In this document: one piece after another, positions 53,557-62,662 of the stretch
How positions within the stretch are numbered: position 1 is the first letter of the stretch
Layout: every line of letters begins with the position of its first letter
Assembly: GCF_000222485.1 (NCBI RefSeq)
Contig: NC_015914.1
Coordinates: 1,550,001-1,614,000, forward strand
Origin: Cyclobacterium marinum DSM 745
GTDB taxonomy: Bacteria; Bacteroidota; Bacteroidia; Cytophagales; Cyclobacteriaceae
DNA length: 64,000 bases
Direction: 5' to 3'
Position numbers and translations under genes: made by a program
The notes under the pieces: generated by a model
What the model was told of the DNA's origin: nothing
The model's database searches: none
The model's input: only the letters and a program-made list of their open reading frames with translations

Positions 53557-54453
53557 ATGAAAAGAAGAAATTTCATCCTACAGGCGACACTATCCACCCT
53601 TGCCTTCACCGGTCTGCCATTTGCCGGTTTTACAGGGCCCGGTAAAAGTAAAATGAACCGAATTGGATTAACCACTGTGGTATTTCGAAATCGATTTGCT
53701 TCAACTAAACCGAAGAATGTGGTGTTGGAAAATGAACTCACTTTATTGTCCGCTCCTGAATATTTCGTAGATCGATTTAATGTACATAACGTTGAAATGT
53801 GGACCAATCATTTTGAATCTACCAGCAAAAATTATTTAAAGGAAATTAAAAAGAGCCTGCATAAACACCATTGCTCCTTAATCAATTTGCAATCTGAAGG
53901 GAAATTCGACCCCTCAGATCCTTTGGAAGAAAATAGATTACAAGCAGTAATAGAAGTTAAAAACTGGGTTGATATTGCCCAAGTCCTTGGGTGCGAGTCG
54001 TTACGTGTAAGATCAATGAAAAAGTCCTATGCTCAGGCAGTACTGTCTCTCAAAGAGATTACAAAATATGCCAAGTCAAAGGGGGTTAGGATATTGATTG
54101 AGAATCACAACGACATGTTTTCGGATTATCAGACACATATCAGCACAATAAAAGACATCTCTATGGACAATATTGGACTGCTTGCTGATTTCGGAAACTA
54201 CTCCTCTAATATGGTTAGGTTTGACTCATTGCGTCACATCGCTCCATTCACCATGTTAGTTTCTGCAAAGGCTAAAGATTTTTCGGATCAAATGGAACAC
54301 AATGCATACGACTTCCAAAAGTGCATCCGAATTTTTGAGGACCAAGGTTTCAAAGGCATCTATTCGTGTGAACAATGGGGTAAAGCCAATCCCAGTTATG
54401 ATTATGAAAAAATTACCGATTGGATGATTGAGCACATAAAAGAAAGCATCTAA
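53557..54453 (+). CDS. Tat-exported sugar phosphate isomerase/epimerase-like TIM-barrel protein
   Basis: 298 residues from the ATG at 53557; a longer frame from 53473 overlaps the VCBS gene and lacks the signal. The N-terminus MKRRNFILQATLS is a twin-arginine signal (RR) running to about residue 30. The body matches the xylose-isomerase-like TIM barrel, with ILIENHNDMFSDY (metal-ligand Glu) and GLLADFGNYSS, as in sugar isomerase/epimerases acting in the periplasm. A hairpin at 54444-54484 encloses its TAA stop. The substrate is unknown; pairing with the VCBS protein suggests carbohydrate handling. Confidence 0.82.
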   Translation: MKRRNFILQATLSTLAFTGLPFAGFTGPGKSKMNRIGLTTVVFRNRFASTKPKNVVLENELTLLSAPEYFVDRFNVHNVEMWTNHFESTSKNYLKEIKKSLHKHHCSLINLQSEGKFDPSDPLEENRLQAVIEVKNWVDIAQVLGCESLRVRSMKKSYAQAVLSLKEITKYAKSKGVRILIENHNDMFSDYQTHISTIKDISMDNIGLLADFGNYSSNMVRFDSLRHIAPFTMLVSAKAKDFSDQMEHNAYDFQKCIRIFEDQGFKGIYSCEQWGKANPSYDYEKITDWMIEHIKESI

Positions 54454-54484
54454 AACCTTTAAATCTTAGGGGTTTTAGATGCTT
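54444..54484. terminator. Perfect hairpin enclosing the stop codon, between convergent genes
   Basis: AAGCATCTAAAACC (54444-54457) pairs perfectly with GGTTTTAGATGCTT (54471-54484) around a 13-base loop. The TAA at 54451-54453 is in the left arm. It probably terminates both converging transcripts, although T-tracts are poor. Confidence 0.65.
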
Positions 54485-54501
54485 CCGATACTATTATATA
54501 T

Positions 54502-55500
54502 TTAAGGCTGAAGTCTATTCAGAACAGCCTTGGCTTCTTCCCAAGTAAGCCTAGGCCCAAATTGACTGACTACTTTAGATGAAGCCATGCTGGCCAACTT
54601 CCCACTAGATGCATAGGAATGTCCGTTGGTGATACCATACATAAAAGCCCCTGCAAACATATCTCCGGCCCCGTTACTGTCTACTGCCACCGTCGGATAG
54701 GGAGCAATATCTATATAAGTATCTCCGTCAAAAATCAATGCCCCATTCTTACCTTGAGTAATCACAAAATGCTTTGCGATTTTTTTCAAGGCTTCAGCTG
54801 CATCCGCCACGTTGTCCTTTCCTGTATAGAGCATTGCTTCTTCCTCATTGGCAAATAACATGTCCACACCTGAACCTATTACTTCTTTAAAGCCTTCCCC
54901 AAAATATTTAACCATGGCCGGATCAGAAAAGGTAATGGCTACTTTCACCTCATTTTCTTCAGCAATCTTCTTGGCTGCCATCATGGCCTCCTTGGCATTG
55001 GGGGAAGTGATAAGGTATCCCTCGATGTACAGGTACTTTGAAGCTTTAATTGCCTCCTCATTTAATTGGGAGGTAGAGAATTTCTCTGTAATACCGAGAA
55101 AAGTGTTCATGGTACGTTCAGCATCCGCAGTAACCATAACCAAACACTTTCCGGTAATCCCCTCTTCCAGCTTAAATGGATCTAAGTTATGATTGACACC
55201 GGCTTCTCTTAAGTCATCGGTAAAAAATTTCCCCAATTCATCATTGGCTACTTTACAGCAATAATAGGATTTACCTCCAAATTGACTAACGGCAATGATT
55301 GAATTGGCTGCCGAACCTCCACACTGCAATTTTGAAGTCTTGGTATTGATGGCAGCCATCAATTCTCCTTGCCGATCTTCATCTACCAAGGTCATTAGTC
55401 CCTTTTCAATCCCGTATTTATCAAGAAAGGTATCACTAACTTCAAACTCAATATCTACCAAGGCATTTCCTATGCCGGTAACATCATACTTTTTCATCAT
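54502..55500 (-). CDS. PfkB-family carbohydrate kinase (adenosine kinase-like)
   Basis: 332 residues. The PfkB signatures are visible: GNALVDIEFEVSD near the start, QCGGSAANSIIAVSQFGG (about 60-78), and the C-terminal DSNGAGDMFAGAF (about 269) with the catalytic Asp and anion hole. The N-terminal layout fits adenosine kinase, which phosphorylates adenosine to AMP, but a ribokinase-like substrate cannot be excluded. It lies 63 bases after the TMEM220-like gene and could be the tail of the EBO transcript. Confidence 0.85.
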   Translation of the reverse strand: MMKKYDVTGIGNALVDIEFEVSDTFLDKYGIEKGLMTLVDEDRQGELMAAINTKTSKLQCGGSAANSIIAVSQFGGKSYYCCKVANDELGKFFTDDLREAGVNHNLDPFKLEEGITGKCLVMVTADAERTMNTFLGITEKFSTSQLNEEAIKASKYLYIEGYLITSPNAKEAMMAAKKIAEENEVKVAITFSDPAMVKYFGEGFKEVIGSGVDMLFANEEEAMLYTGKDNVADAAEALKKIAKHFVITQGKNGALIFDGDTYIDIAPYPTVAVDSNGAGDMFAGAFMYGITNGHSYASSGKLASMASSKVVSQFGPRLTWEEAKAVLNRLQP

Positions 55501-55563
55501 ATTGATTTAAACTATTGTTTTGATCTGAAATAGATCTTTTAAATTTTTGCTGGAATAGTTTCC

Positions 55564-55953
55564 CTATTCCCGAAGCTTAATGCTTCTCCCTTTGATTGCT
55601 TCCAAGGCAAAGAATATTGCACAGATTAGCAAGCCAAAAAACTCCCTATTAATTTCCATGGCCTGCGTTTTCATTGAAAGGTCTTTTTGTTCTAACTCTT
55701 GCCCTATCCAGCCAAAAATATTGTCCGGCCAAAAAAAGATTGCTCCAATCAGGTAACTAAAGGTAAGAATTACCAATAAGTTTATATTGAACTTTCCAAA
55801 AAAAGCAAATCCTGCTGTAGCAGAAGCAATAAGGTAAATAGGAACCCACCACTGAGGGTCAGGATCATTAATCTGCCAATACCCGAATAGCAAAAAAAGT
55901 ATAGAAAAGGTCCCAAAGAAATACTTCCAGAATTTACTCATAACAGCACTCAA
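55564..55953 (-). CDS. TMEM220-like small membrane protein
   Basis: 129 residues with four hydrophobic segments. The conserved YWQINDPDPQWWVPIYL motif (about 25-41) matches the TMEM220 family. Function is unknown. It starts 24 bases after the eboF stop (an internal Met four codons on is also possible), so it is likely part of the EBO operon's 3' end. Confidence 0.8.
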   Translation of the reverse strand: MSAVMSKFWKYFFGTFSILFLLFGYWQINDPDPQWWVPIYLIASATAGFAFFGKFNINLLVILTFSYLIGAIFFWPDNIFGWIGQELEQKDLSMKTQAMEINREFFGLLICAIFFALEAIKGRSIKLRE

Positions 55954-55977
55954 TTAAGATTTATAAGAAGAAGAAAA

Positions 55978-57351
55978 TCACTTTCTGTTTACAATCCCAT
56001 AGATCACAGAATAGACATCTGTAGGAGCTACATCCTCATTCTCCACGGCTTGTTTCCCACCAATCAAAACAGGCCAGTCTGCTTTATCTTCAGGTATTCT
56101 CCCATGGGATCCTTTGACTAATTCCGCTTTTAAAGGAATTACATCCATCAAGTACCTGAAGCCCAACTTCTTTTTTAAAAGGGTCCAACCCAATTTCCCT
56201 TTAAGAAATTTAATGTCAGGATTGGCAAACATTTCTACCGGATCGTAACCCGGCTTGCGGTGGATGTCCACAGTTCTTGCATAATCAGGAGCAACTTTAT
56301 CATCTAGCCAATAATAATAAGTAAACCAAGAATCTTTATCGGCTACTGCTACCAAATCACCTGATCGATCATGGTTCAGTCGGTAAGCCTCCTGTTCTTG
56401 CTTATCAAGAACTTTTTCTACACCAGGAAGGGCAGACAGTAGTTTTTTTACTTTAGCTAATTCCTCCGGCTTATTCACATAAACATGCGCTAACTGGTGA
56501 TCTGCCACAGCAAAAGCACCACTAGTTCCAGCATCCAATGTCTCAAGGCCCAACTCGTCTTTCACTTGAATATAACCGGCTTTTCTCAAAGCCCTATTGA
56601 TATGCACAGGTTGGTTTACAGAAGTAATGCCATATTCAGACAATAGAAGTACTTCAGCCCCTTTTCTCTCATAATAGGTGATGACCTGTTCACAAAGCGC
56701 ATCAATTTCATTCAAACTGGTACTAATCTTTTCAAAGTCAATTCCAAATTTCTGTAGGGCGTAATCCAGGTGAGGTAAGTAAATCAATGTCAAGGTTGGG
56801 TCATACCATTCATCTACTTTCAGGGAAGCATCTGCTATCCATTGGCTAGAAGTGATATTGGCATTGGGTCCCCAAAATGAAAACAAAGGAAATTGTCCCA
56901 ATTCTTTTTGCAGTCGGTCCCTTAGCTCCATTGGTTGACTATGAATGTCCGGTAATTTTCTTCCATCTGAAGGGTACAAAGGCCGTGGTGTAACAGCAAA
57001 GTCTACAGAGGAATACATATTGTACCACCAAAACATGTTGGCGCAGGTAAAGTCCGGGTTTTTGGCCTTTAAATCATCCCATACTTTGGGGGATTGTACC
57101 AAATGATTGGATTGTCGCCAAAATTTTATTTCGCACTCATCCTTAAAATACCAGCCATTGCCCACTATTCCATTGTCCTTTGGCCACTTACCGGTTAGGT
57201 ATGCGGACTGCGAAGAGCAGGTAACTGCCGGCAACACGGGGCTTATTGCTGCTTTTTTTCGTTTATCACTCCATTGTTTTAAAAATGGAGTATGCTCTCC
57301 TATTACCCTTTGTGAAAGTGCAACTACATTCAGAACAACCGTTTTTTTCAT
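55978..57351 (-). CDS. eboF: EboF: alkaline phosphatase/phosphodiesterase-like protein
   Basis: 457 residues, alkaline phosphatase superfamily (nucleotide pyrophosphatase/phosphodiesterase type). The N-terminal sequence TVVLNVVALSQRVIG is followed by SPVLPAVTCSSQSAYLTGKW, in which the Thr/Ser around residue 44 takes the nucleophile position. LIYLPHLDYALQK (about 190) and SEYGIT (about 231) give further metal-binding residues, with VADHQLAHVYV later. No signal peptide is seen, so it is probably cytoplasmic. The eboE stop and eboF start overlap by 4 bases. Its role in EBO is unknown. Confidence 0.85.
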   Translation of the reverse strand: MKKTVVLNVVALSQRVIGEHTPFLKQWSDKRKKAAISPVLPAVTCSSQSAYLTGKWPKDNGIVGNGWYFKDECEIKFWRQSNHLVQSPKVWDDLKAKNPDFTCANMFWWYNMYSSVDFAVTPRPLYPSDGRKLPDIHSQPMELRDRLQKELGQFPLFSFWGPNANITSSQWIADASLKVDEWYDPTLTLIYLPHLDYALQKFGIDFEKISTSLNEIDALCEQVITYYERKGAEVLLLSEYGITSVNQPVHINRALRKAGYIQVKDELGLETLDAGTSGAFAVADHQLAHVYVNKPEELAKVKKLLSALPGVEKVLDKQEQEAYRLNHDRSGDLVAVADKDSWFTYYYWLDDKVAPDYARTVDIHRKPGYDPVEMFANPDIKFLKGKLGWTLLKKKLGFRYLMDVIPLKAELVKGSHGRIPEDKADWPVLIGGKQAVENEDVAPTDVYSVIYGIVNRK

Positions 57352-58556
57352 TTGATATTATTTTTTACCCAATTTAATTCCCTAGCAATGGACTGATCCA
57401 ATGACAAATGGATATCTTCAGGCAAAACTTCCCACGTATAGGTTTCCACCTCCAGGTGACTGGTAAGTTTCCTTTCACCATTCAATTTCAAGACGCTTAC
57501 TATATCCTCTTGTGTAGAATGCACGTCTCCATAAGTAGCTAGAAATAAAGGCACATGAAAATGAATTCGCCACTCTAGTTCTTTGGTGCTGGCCAAATCC
57601 ATAAGGGCATCCGGTAGGTCGGGGTAAGCATGTAAAGTACTGTCTTCCATTCTACCTATCACCTGATGTAGGTAGGTGGATTCTACAAATGGCAATAGGG
57701 CCTTCTCAACGGCCCGTCTTTGGTTAATTTCAGTAGGAATATTGGCTTTTAAAGCCGCGCTTAACTGGAATTTACCAATCTTAATCCCCTCTTTTTCAAA
57801 AGCATTCAAGACTTCTTCATGATCTTCGTAGCCTACTGCAAAGTGACATACATCATAGCACACCTGCACATGATTTTTAATGGCTGCTTCAGCCTCCTCG
57901 GCTGAAAGTCCAAATTTCTTCGAAAGGATGGGAACTCCTTTTGGTACAAGCCAGTCCTTAAAAAATTGAATCAAGCCTTTAGACTCTTCAATCACTCCGT
58001 CCGGTTCAGGCTCTATATCCAAGTGAAGGTCTAAGTTTTTATCCAATTTCAATTGATAAAGGTATTCCACTACCTCCATGATATGGACACAAGATTGCTC
58101 CATAAGCTTGTCCAAAGCCTCTGAGGATTTGTGCCAATATTTATAACTCAAAGGAGAAGTAGAAATACCGGCATCCATAGCTGTGGGCATTATTTCTGCC
58201 AAAATGGTGAAGAGCCTTAAGGTATAAGCCTTCCTTGCTTCAGTACTCCAGTCCGGAAGGTGCACCTCATCTTTCACCACTTGTCTATGAAATCCTCCAA
58301 AAGGAAAACCATTGAAAGTGAACACATAACAATCATTGGCACTAAGCCAAGATTTGAATTCGGCCAACTTTTCCGGCTTTATCAAGTCCCTACTTGCCTC
58401 ATCAGAGAGCCTTAAACCTATGGCAAAGGCCTTTTCTACTGACAATTCCCCTTTAATTTTGGGAATGTATTCTTTTAGGTTTTTAAAGGTAGCCTCCCAA
58501 CTTTCCCCGGGATGAATATTGGTGCAATAGGTCAAATGGAAATCGGATACTTGCAT
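57348..58556 (-). CDS. eboE: EboE: TIM-barrel metabolite traffic protein
   Basis: 402 residues, xylose-isomerase-like/AP-endonuclease-2-type TIM barrel. The N-terminal THPGESW-type motif appears as YCTNIHPGESWEATFKN (about 11-27). Acidic and His ligands are visible in DLHLDIEPEPDGVIEE (about 178), VCYDVCHFAVGYED (about 231), and late in WRIHFHVPLF (about 334). In the EBO family this protein belongs to metabolite transport to the periplasm. The 4-base overlap with eboF and the 40-base gap from eboD keep the family gene order. Confidence 0.85.
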   Translation of the reverse strand: MQVSDFHLTYCTNIHPGESWEATFKNLKEYIPKIKGELSVEKAFAIGLRLSDEASRDLIKPEKLAEFKSWLSANDCYVFTFNGFPFGGFHRQVVKDEVHLPDWSTEARKAYTLRLFTILAEIMPTAMDAGISTSPLSYKYWHKSSEALDKLMEQSCVHIMEVVEYLYQLKLDKNLDLHLDIEPEPDGVIEESKGLIQFFKDWLVPKGVPILSKKFGLSAEEAEAAIKNHVQVCYDVCHFAVGYEDHEEVLNAFEKEGIKIGKFQLSAALKANIPTEINQRRAVEKALLPFVESTYLHQVIGRMEDSTLHAYPDLPDALMDLASTKELEWRIHFHVPLFLATYGDVHSTQEDIVSVLKLNGERKLTSHLEVETYTWEVLPEDIHLSLDQSIARELNWVKNNIK

Positions 58557-58596
58557 AGGGTAGGTTAGGCTATATTAATTTATTCAAAGATTTAGT

Positions 58597-59757
58597 TTAG
58601 GCTTTTGGAGATTCAAGTTGTAAGGCTTTAAGTTTACCGATGGCATTAATTATCAAATCATTATCCATTTCGTGTACTTCTACACCATGGCCAATCTTAT
58701 CAAGAAGCATAATGGTAAGTTCTCCCCCCAGATGTTCTCTAAACTCTTCCAGGCCTTTCAACAAAACCTCTCCAGAAAGTTCCGGTTGATAAAGGTCAAA
58801 TCCAAGATGGGCAATAACATTCAAGACCCGGTTTAATTCATTTTCAGAGAGCTTCCCGGCTAGATAGGAGTAGGTGGTATCTAAGGCAATACCTATCGCT
58901 ACAGCCTCTCCATGCCTTACTTTATAATCTGTCAGGTGCTCTAACTTATGCGCAGCCCAATGCCCAAAATCCAACGGTCTTGAGGACCCGGTTTCAAATG
59001 GATCTCCAGAGGCAATGTGGTCCAAATGCATTTGTGCACAACGGTAGATTAATTCTTGCATGGCAGGACTGCCTCTATCCAGAAGTTCCTCAACCTTTTC
59101 CTCAATCCAAAGGAAAAAGGAAGCGTCTTTGATCAAGGCAACCTTTAAGGCTTCTGATATTCCGGATCTCCAGTCTCTTTGCTCCAGGGTTTGCAAAAAA
59201 TCACTGTCGTTGATCACCGCATAGGGAGGGCAAAATGCACCCAAATAATTCTTTTTTCCAAAAGCGTTTATGCCATTTTTAACTCCTACTCCGGAATCGT
59301 TTTGAGAAAGAACAGTGGTTGGAATACGAATATGTCTTATCCCTCGGTGAGCAATAGTGGCTGCAAAGCCCACCATATCCAATAGGGCTCCTCCACCTAA
59401 ACCAACGATATAAGAATGTCTGTCTATTCCGTATTCGTCCGTGGCCTTAAGCACCTTCTGAAAATAGTTTTGGTCATTCTTTACCAGTTCTCCACCGGGA
59501 ATCACTAGTGGAGCTGCACAAAGCGTATAAACATCACTGTTTTTCTCTGAATATTGATGAATGGAGTCAATAAGATTAGGGTTGGTAAGTACTACACCTT
59601 CATCCAGGACAAAATAAACCTTAGAGATTTTCTCTCCACTTACCAAGTCAGCAAAAAGATTGTTATCAATTGAAAACAATGCTTTGGTAAAAAACACTTG
59701 GTAATTGTAAGGAACACTAAAAACTTGTTCTATAGATTGATGTGCCACTTTTTTCAT
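58597..59757 (-). CDS. eboD: EboD: sugar-phosphate-cyclase-like (3-dehydroquinate synthase superfamily)
   Basis: 386 residues. The NAD-binding motif GLGGGALLDMVGFAA (about 119) and metal ligands in GISEALKVALIKD (Glu), RPLDFGHWAAHKLEHL (His) and VRHGEAVAIGI (His) show a complete DHQ-synthase-like active site. AroB makes 3-dehydroquinate, but EboD forms a separate branch of the sugar phosphate cyclases, and the DFGHWAAHKLE variant of the usual YGHTFGHAIE fits this branch. The true product is not known. It lies 69 bases after eboC. Confidence 0.88.
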   Translation of the reverse strand: MKKVAHQSIEQVFSVPYNYQVFFTKALFSIDNNLFADLVSGEKISKVYFVLDEGVVLTNPNLIDSIHQYSEKNSDVYTLCAAPLVIPGGELVKNDQNYFQKVLKATDEYGIDRHSYIVGLGGGALLDMVGFAATIAHRGIRHIRIPTTVLSQNDSGVGVKNGINAFGKKNYLGAFCPPYAVINDSDFLQTLEQRDWRSGISEALKVALIKDASFFLWIEEKVEELLDRGSPAMQELIYRCAQMHLDHIASGDPFETGSSRPLDFGHWAAHKLEHLTDYKVRHGEAVAIGIALDTTYSYLAGKLSENELNRVLNVIAHLGFDLYQPELSGEVLLKGLEEFREHLGGELTIMLLDKIGHGVEVHEMDNDLIINAIGKLKALQLESPKA

Positions 59758-59826
59758 TTTTAATATGATTGTCCCTAAGAACTTCTTGCTCTTTATAAAT
59801 AAGTAAATTAAGTCCCATTTGGTTCA

Positions 59827-60726
59827 CTAGGTTACTGCAAACCCTTTTGCCAATTGCAAAGATAAAGGTAATAAAAGTAAAATCACCAAACCGACAATCC
59901 AGCCGGCAAAGGCAACGGCTATGGCAGCATTCACAATAATCAAAGCCAACACGGCGGCCTTAACAGATTTGCCGATCAATGAGGGCTCTTTGTACTTCAA
60001 AGCTTTAACGAGTGGGGGAAATATAAAGTAACTTAGCAAAGCCAAGAAAGGCAAGCTTTCCCACCAATTTTCAATATTGCTATAGGCCAATAGAAATATA
60101 AAACCAACAATGACTGCATAAATCACCAATCCTGATTTTAAGGCCAAGATATTCTGACCATGAACTTCTCCGCGACTTACCATTGTAATGGCTGCCACGT
60201 AAAGTAGAGGAATGAGACCAATGTACCAATAGTTTTGCACAGCCCCATCCATCAAACTCATACCCAAGAGCAAATTCCCAGCCCTACAAAGACCCATATT
60301 TATGGGCCCAAACACATTCTGATGTTTTCCCCAGGCATCATAAAGCACAGCGAGTAAAGCCACACTTAAAGCAATACCGGCAGAAAAAGCACTAACTTGC
60401 CAAGCTGCGAATACGCCAACCAAAAGTAAAAGAAAGGCCATCATCCCTGCACTTTTGACTGAGGCTTGACCACTTGGAATGGGGCGTTCAGGTCTTTCTA
60501 CGCTGTCCAATTCTGCATCAAAGACATCATTAAAAGCTACACCCCCACCGTATAGACCTATGGTGGACAAGACCAACCAAGCAATAGATTTGATTATATC
60601 TTGATCTGCGTCCTGTAGCAAGAGGTAAACCGCACCGGAAATGGCTGCACCCGCCAATATATCCGCTATTGCAGTAACAATATTGGCCGGTCGGGTAAGC
60701 TTAATGTGTGCTATGATAGATGACAT
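59827..60726 (-). CDS. eboC: EboC: UbiA-family prenyltransferase
   Basis: 299 residues with eight or nine membrane segments. The first aspartate-rich motif is NDVFDAELDSVERPERPIPS (about 65-84), the second YDAWGK (about 129-134), followed by GLCRAGNLLLGMSLMDG. These bind a prenyl diphosphate via magnesium, so a lipid-anchored or prenylated product is likely. EBO EboC proteins belong to this family, distinct from the menaquinone enzyme. It starts 8 bases after the eboB stop. Confidence 0.88.
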   Translation of the reverse strand: MSSIIAHIKLTRPANIVTAIADILAGAAISGAVYLLLQDADQDIIKSIAWLVLSTIGLYGGGVAFNDVFDAELDSVERPERPIPSGQASVKSAGMMAFLLLLVGVFAAWQVSAFSAGIALSVALLAVLYDAWGKHQNVFGPINMGLCRAGNLLLGMSLMDGAVQNYWYIGLIPLLYVAAITMVSRGEVHGQNILALKSGLVIYAVIVGFIFLLAYSNIENWWESLPFLALLSYFIFPPLVKALKYKEPSLIGKSVKAAVLALIIVNAAIAVAFAGWIVGLVILLLLPLSLQLAKGFAVT

Positions 60727-60734
60727 CTGTAATT

Positions 60735-61646
60735 TTAATTCTCTATAATATTTGAGGAATCACTGTCTACACGAGGGTTTTGTCCCCCTCTTAGCACAGT
60801 ATTGCCGCCCATTTTTTTTGTTTGGTCTATTGGCTCTTTTTCTAACCAATCTTTCTCATCCATTTGCCCACTTTGTCCATAAGCTTTCAAAGCATTACCG
60901 TAGCAAGTCATTTTGATATGCTCTTCCGGAATACCTTTTTCACGCATCAAAGCAGCTGTTTTTGGCACAGCCAAGGGGTCACTGATTCCCCAATCAGCCG
61001 CACTGTCAACAATAATTCGCTCAGGACCATACTGACGGACTATTTCCACCATTCGCTCACTTCCCATTTTGGTATGAGGGTAAATGGTGAATGCCGCCCA
61101 ATAACCTCTATCAAGAACATCTTTTACAGTTTCTTCATTGTTATGATCTACAATCACCATATTGGGAGCAAGCCCATGCTCTTCACTCACGTCCATGCTT
61201 CTTAGGGTTCCCTTCTTTTTATCTCTATGAGGTGTGTGGATCATAACTGGCAAGTCTACTTCCTTTGCCAATTCAAGTTGCAGCCGATAAAATCTATCCT
61301 CTGCCTCAGTTTGGTCATCATACCCAATCTCACCAATTGCCACTACACCTTCTTTACTTACATAAAGTGGTAGCAATTCCATAACCTCTTCGGCCAAGGC
61401 TACATTATTGGCTTCACGGGAATTGAGTCCGATGGTGCAATAATGCACAATCCCAAATTGTTTAGCCCTGAAACGTTCCCAACCAACCAAGCTGCTAAAG
61501 TAATCTTGAAAACTTCCAACTTTGGTTCTTGCTTGTCCCAGCCAGAATGCCGGTTCAATTATGGCTACGATGCCGGCTTTTTGCATGGCTTCGTAATCAT
61601 CCGTAGTTCTGGAAGTGACATGTATGTGTGGATCTATGTACATCAT
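60735..61646 (-). CDS. eboB: EboB: TatD-family metal-dependent hydrolase
   Basis: 303 residues from the ATG at 61646 (TTG at 61655 and ATG at 61643 are alternatives). The N-terminal metal motif HxH is DPHIHVTSR. GEIGYDD (about 124), HTPHRDKK (about 151), VIVDHNNEETV (His, about 174) and IVDSAADWG (Asp, about 222) complete a binuclear TIM-barrel metal site typical of TatD/amidohydrolase enzymes. The substrate within EBO is unknown. It follows eboA after a 104-base gap. Confidence 0.85.
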   Translation of the reverse strand: MMYIDPHIHVTSRTTDDYEAMQKAGIVAIIEPAFWLGQARTKVGSFQDYFSSLVGWERFRAKQFGIVHYCTIGLNSREANNVALAEEVMELLPLYVSKEGVVAIGEIGYDDQTEAEDRFYRLQLELAKEVDLPVMIHTPHRDKKKGTLRSMDVSEEHGLAPNMVIVDHNNEETVKDVLDRGYWAAFTIYPHTKMGSERMVEIVRQYGPERIIVDSAADWGISDPLAVPKTAALMREKGIPEEHIKMTCYGNALKAYGQSGQMDEKDWLEKEPIDQTKKMGGNTVLRGGQNPRVDSDSSNIIEN

Positions 61647-61750
61647 AACGCTCAAATTTATATGCTAACCTATGTTAAATTAAATGCAAATCATAACGAT
61701 TACAAATGAACGGAAAATATCAAGTGAAAACGGCAAACTTTACCGGTAAT

Positions 61751-62638
61751 TTAGTTAAGAGCCTCAAAATCTTCACCAATTTTCTCCCAACTGATTTCTC
61801 CATTCTCAATCTTTTCTTTAATTTCCGGATGCTTGTCCAATAGCCCTTTGGCAGCTAGATTGTCACTTTCATGGCAGGCTAGGGCTGCTGCAAACTTCTC
61901 CAGTCTGTCTCCCTTTTCTCCTACCTTTTCCAAAAGGCCAATGATTTCTTTATCAATAAATGGGCTTAGGAAACGCCACAATTCAGGAATTACATTTCTT
62001 CCTGCAGACCAACGTTCATGAATATAATCAACCAAAGTAGTTGCCAAATTGATGTTCTGCCGTTGATCTACTCCTACAATCCTATAAAGGGGACGCTGCA
62101 TAAAAATGGCTTTTAAAACCATCTGGTTCCATGCTTGCTCACTTAAATAGTCTGCCGGATAGGGATTATCTAAGGCTATGGCGTCAAAAACGGAAGTCAT
62201 ATTGCTTCTCAATCCTTCAGCTGCGCGCTTGGTAAACCTTTCTTGAAAAGGGTAAATTGGCAAGGCCGCATAAAGTGCCTCTTGTTCATGAATATCTGCA
62301 GATTCAAAAAGTTTCTCCATGTCTCCAAACCACTTTTCAGTGTTTTCTGAAAAGGCCTCCAAAACCAATATCACCCTAGCCGTTTGCAAACCGGTCCAGT
62401 TTTTCATGGAGAAACCACTTCTGATTGCTTCTGCCCTTTGTAAAGTATCAATGGCTAAATCCATGGGATGCTTGGAAAAATGACGGGAAGCTTGGCTAAA
62501 GGACAAAAACAATTTCATGGACCCATTGTCCGCTTTAATCTTAGCTACCTGAAGTTCCAACCAATCCATGCTTTCAGCACTAGCAGTAGCTGCTAGACAA
62601 TGCTTTAAAAATTCTATGGTGGATGAAATACTTTTCAT
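61751..62638 (-). CDS. eboA: EboA-domain protein
   Basis: 295 residues, helical throughout, no signal peptide and no known catalytic motif. The FPIYPF-type conserved stretch (LYAALPIYPFQERFTKRAAEG, about 125-145) and NPYPADYLSEQAWNQMVLKAIFM (about 162-184) match the EboA domain. It is the first gene of the six-gene EBO cluster and has a good -7 promoter box 25 bases upstream. EboA has no established activity; a structural or regulatory role is possible. Confidence 0.85.
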   Translation of the reverse strand: MKSISSTIEFLKHCLAATASAESMDWLELQVAKIKADNGSMKLFLSFSQASRHFSKHPMDLAIDTLQRAEAIRSGFSMKNWTGLQTARVILVLEAFSENTEKWFGDMEKLFESADIHEQEALYAALPIYPFQERFTKRAAEGLRSNMTSVFDAIALDNPYPADYLSEQAWNQMVLKAIFMQRPLYRIVGVDQRQNINLATTLVDYIHERWSAGRNVIPELWRFLSPFIDKEIIGLLEKVGEKGDRLEKFAAALACHESDNLAAKGLLDKHPEIKEKIENGEISWEKIGEDFEALN

Positions 62639-62662
62639 ACTTTTTTAACTTTTTGTTAATTA

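Noticed and set aside
58597..59757. Shikimate-pathway 3-dehydroquinate synthase (AroB)
   Set aside because: The active site is of that superfamily, but the six-gene EBO context and the variant metal motif DFGHWAAHKLE indicate EboD instead of AroB.
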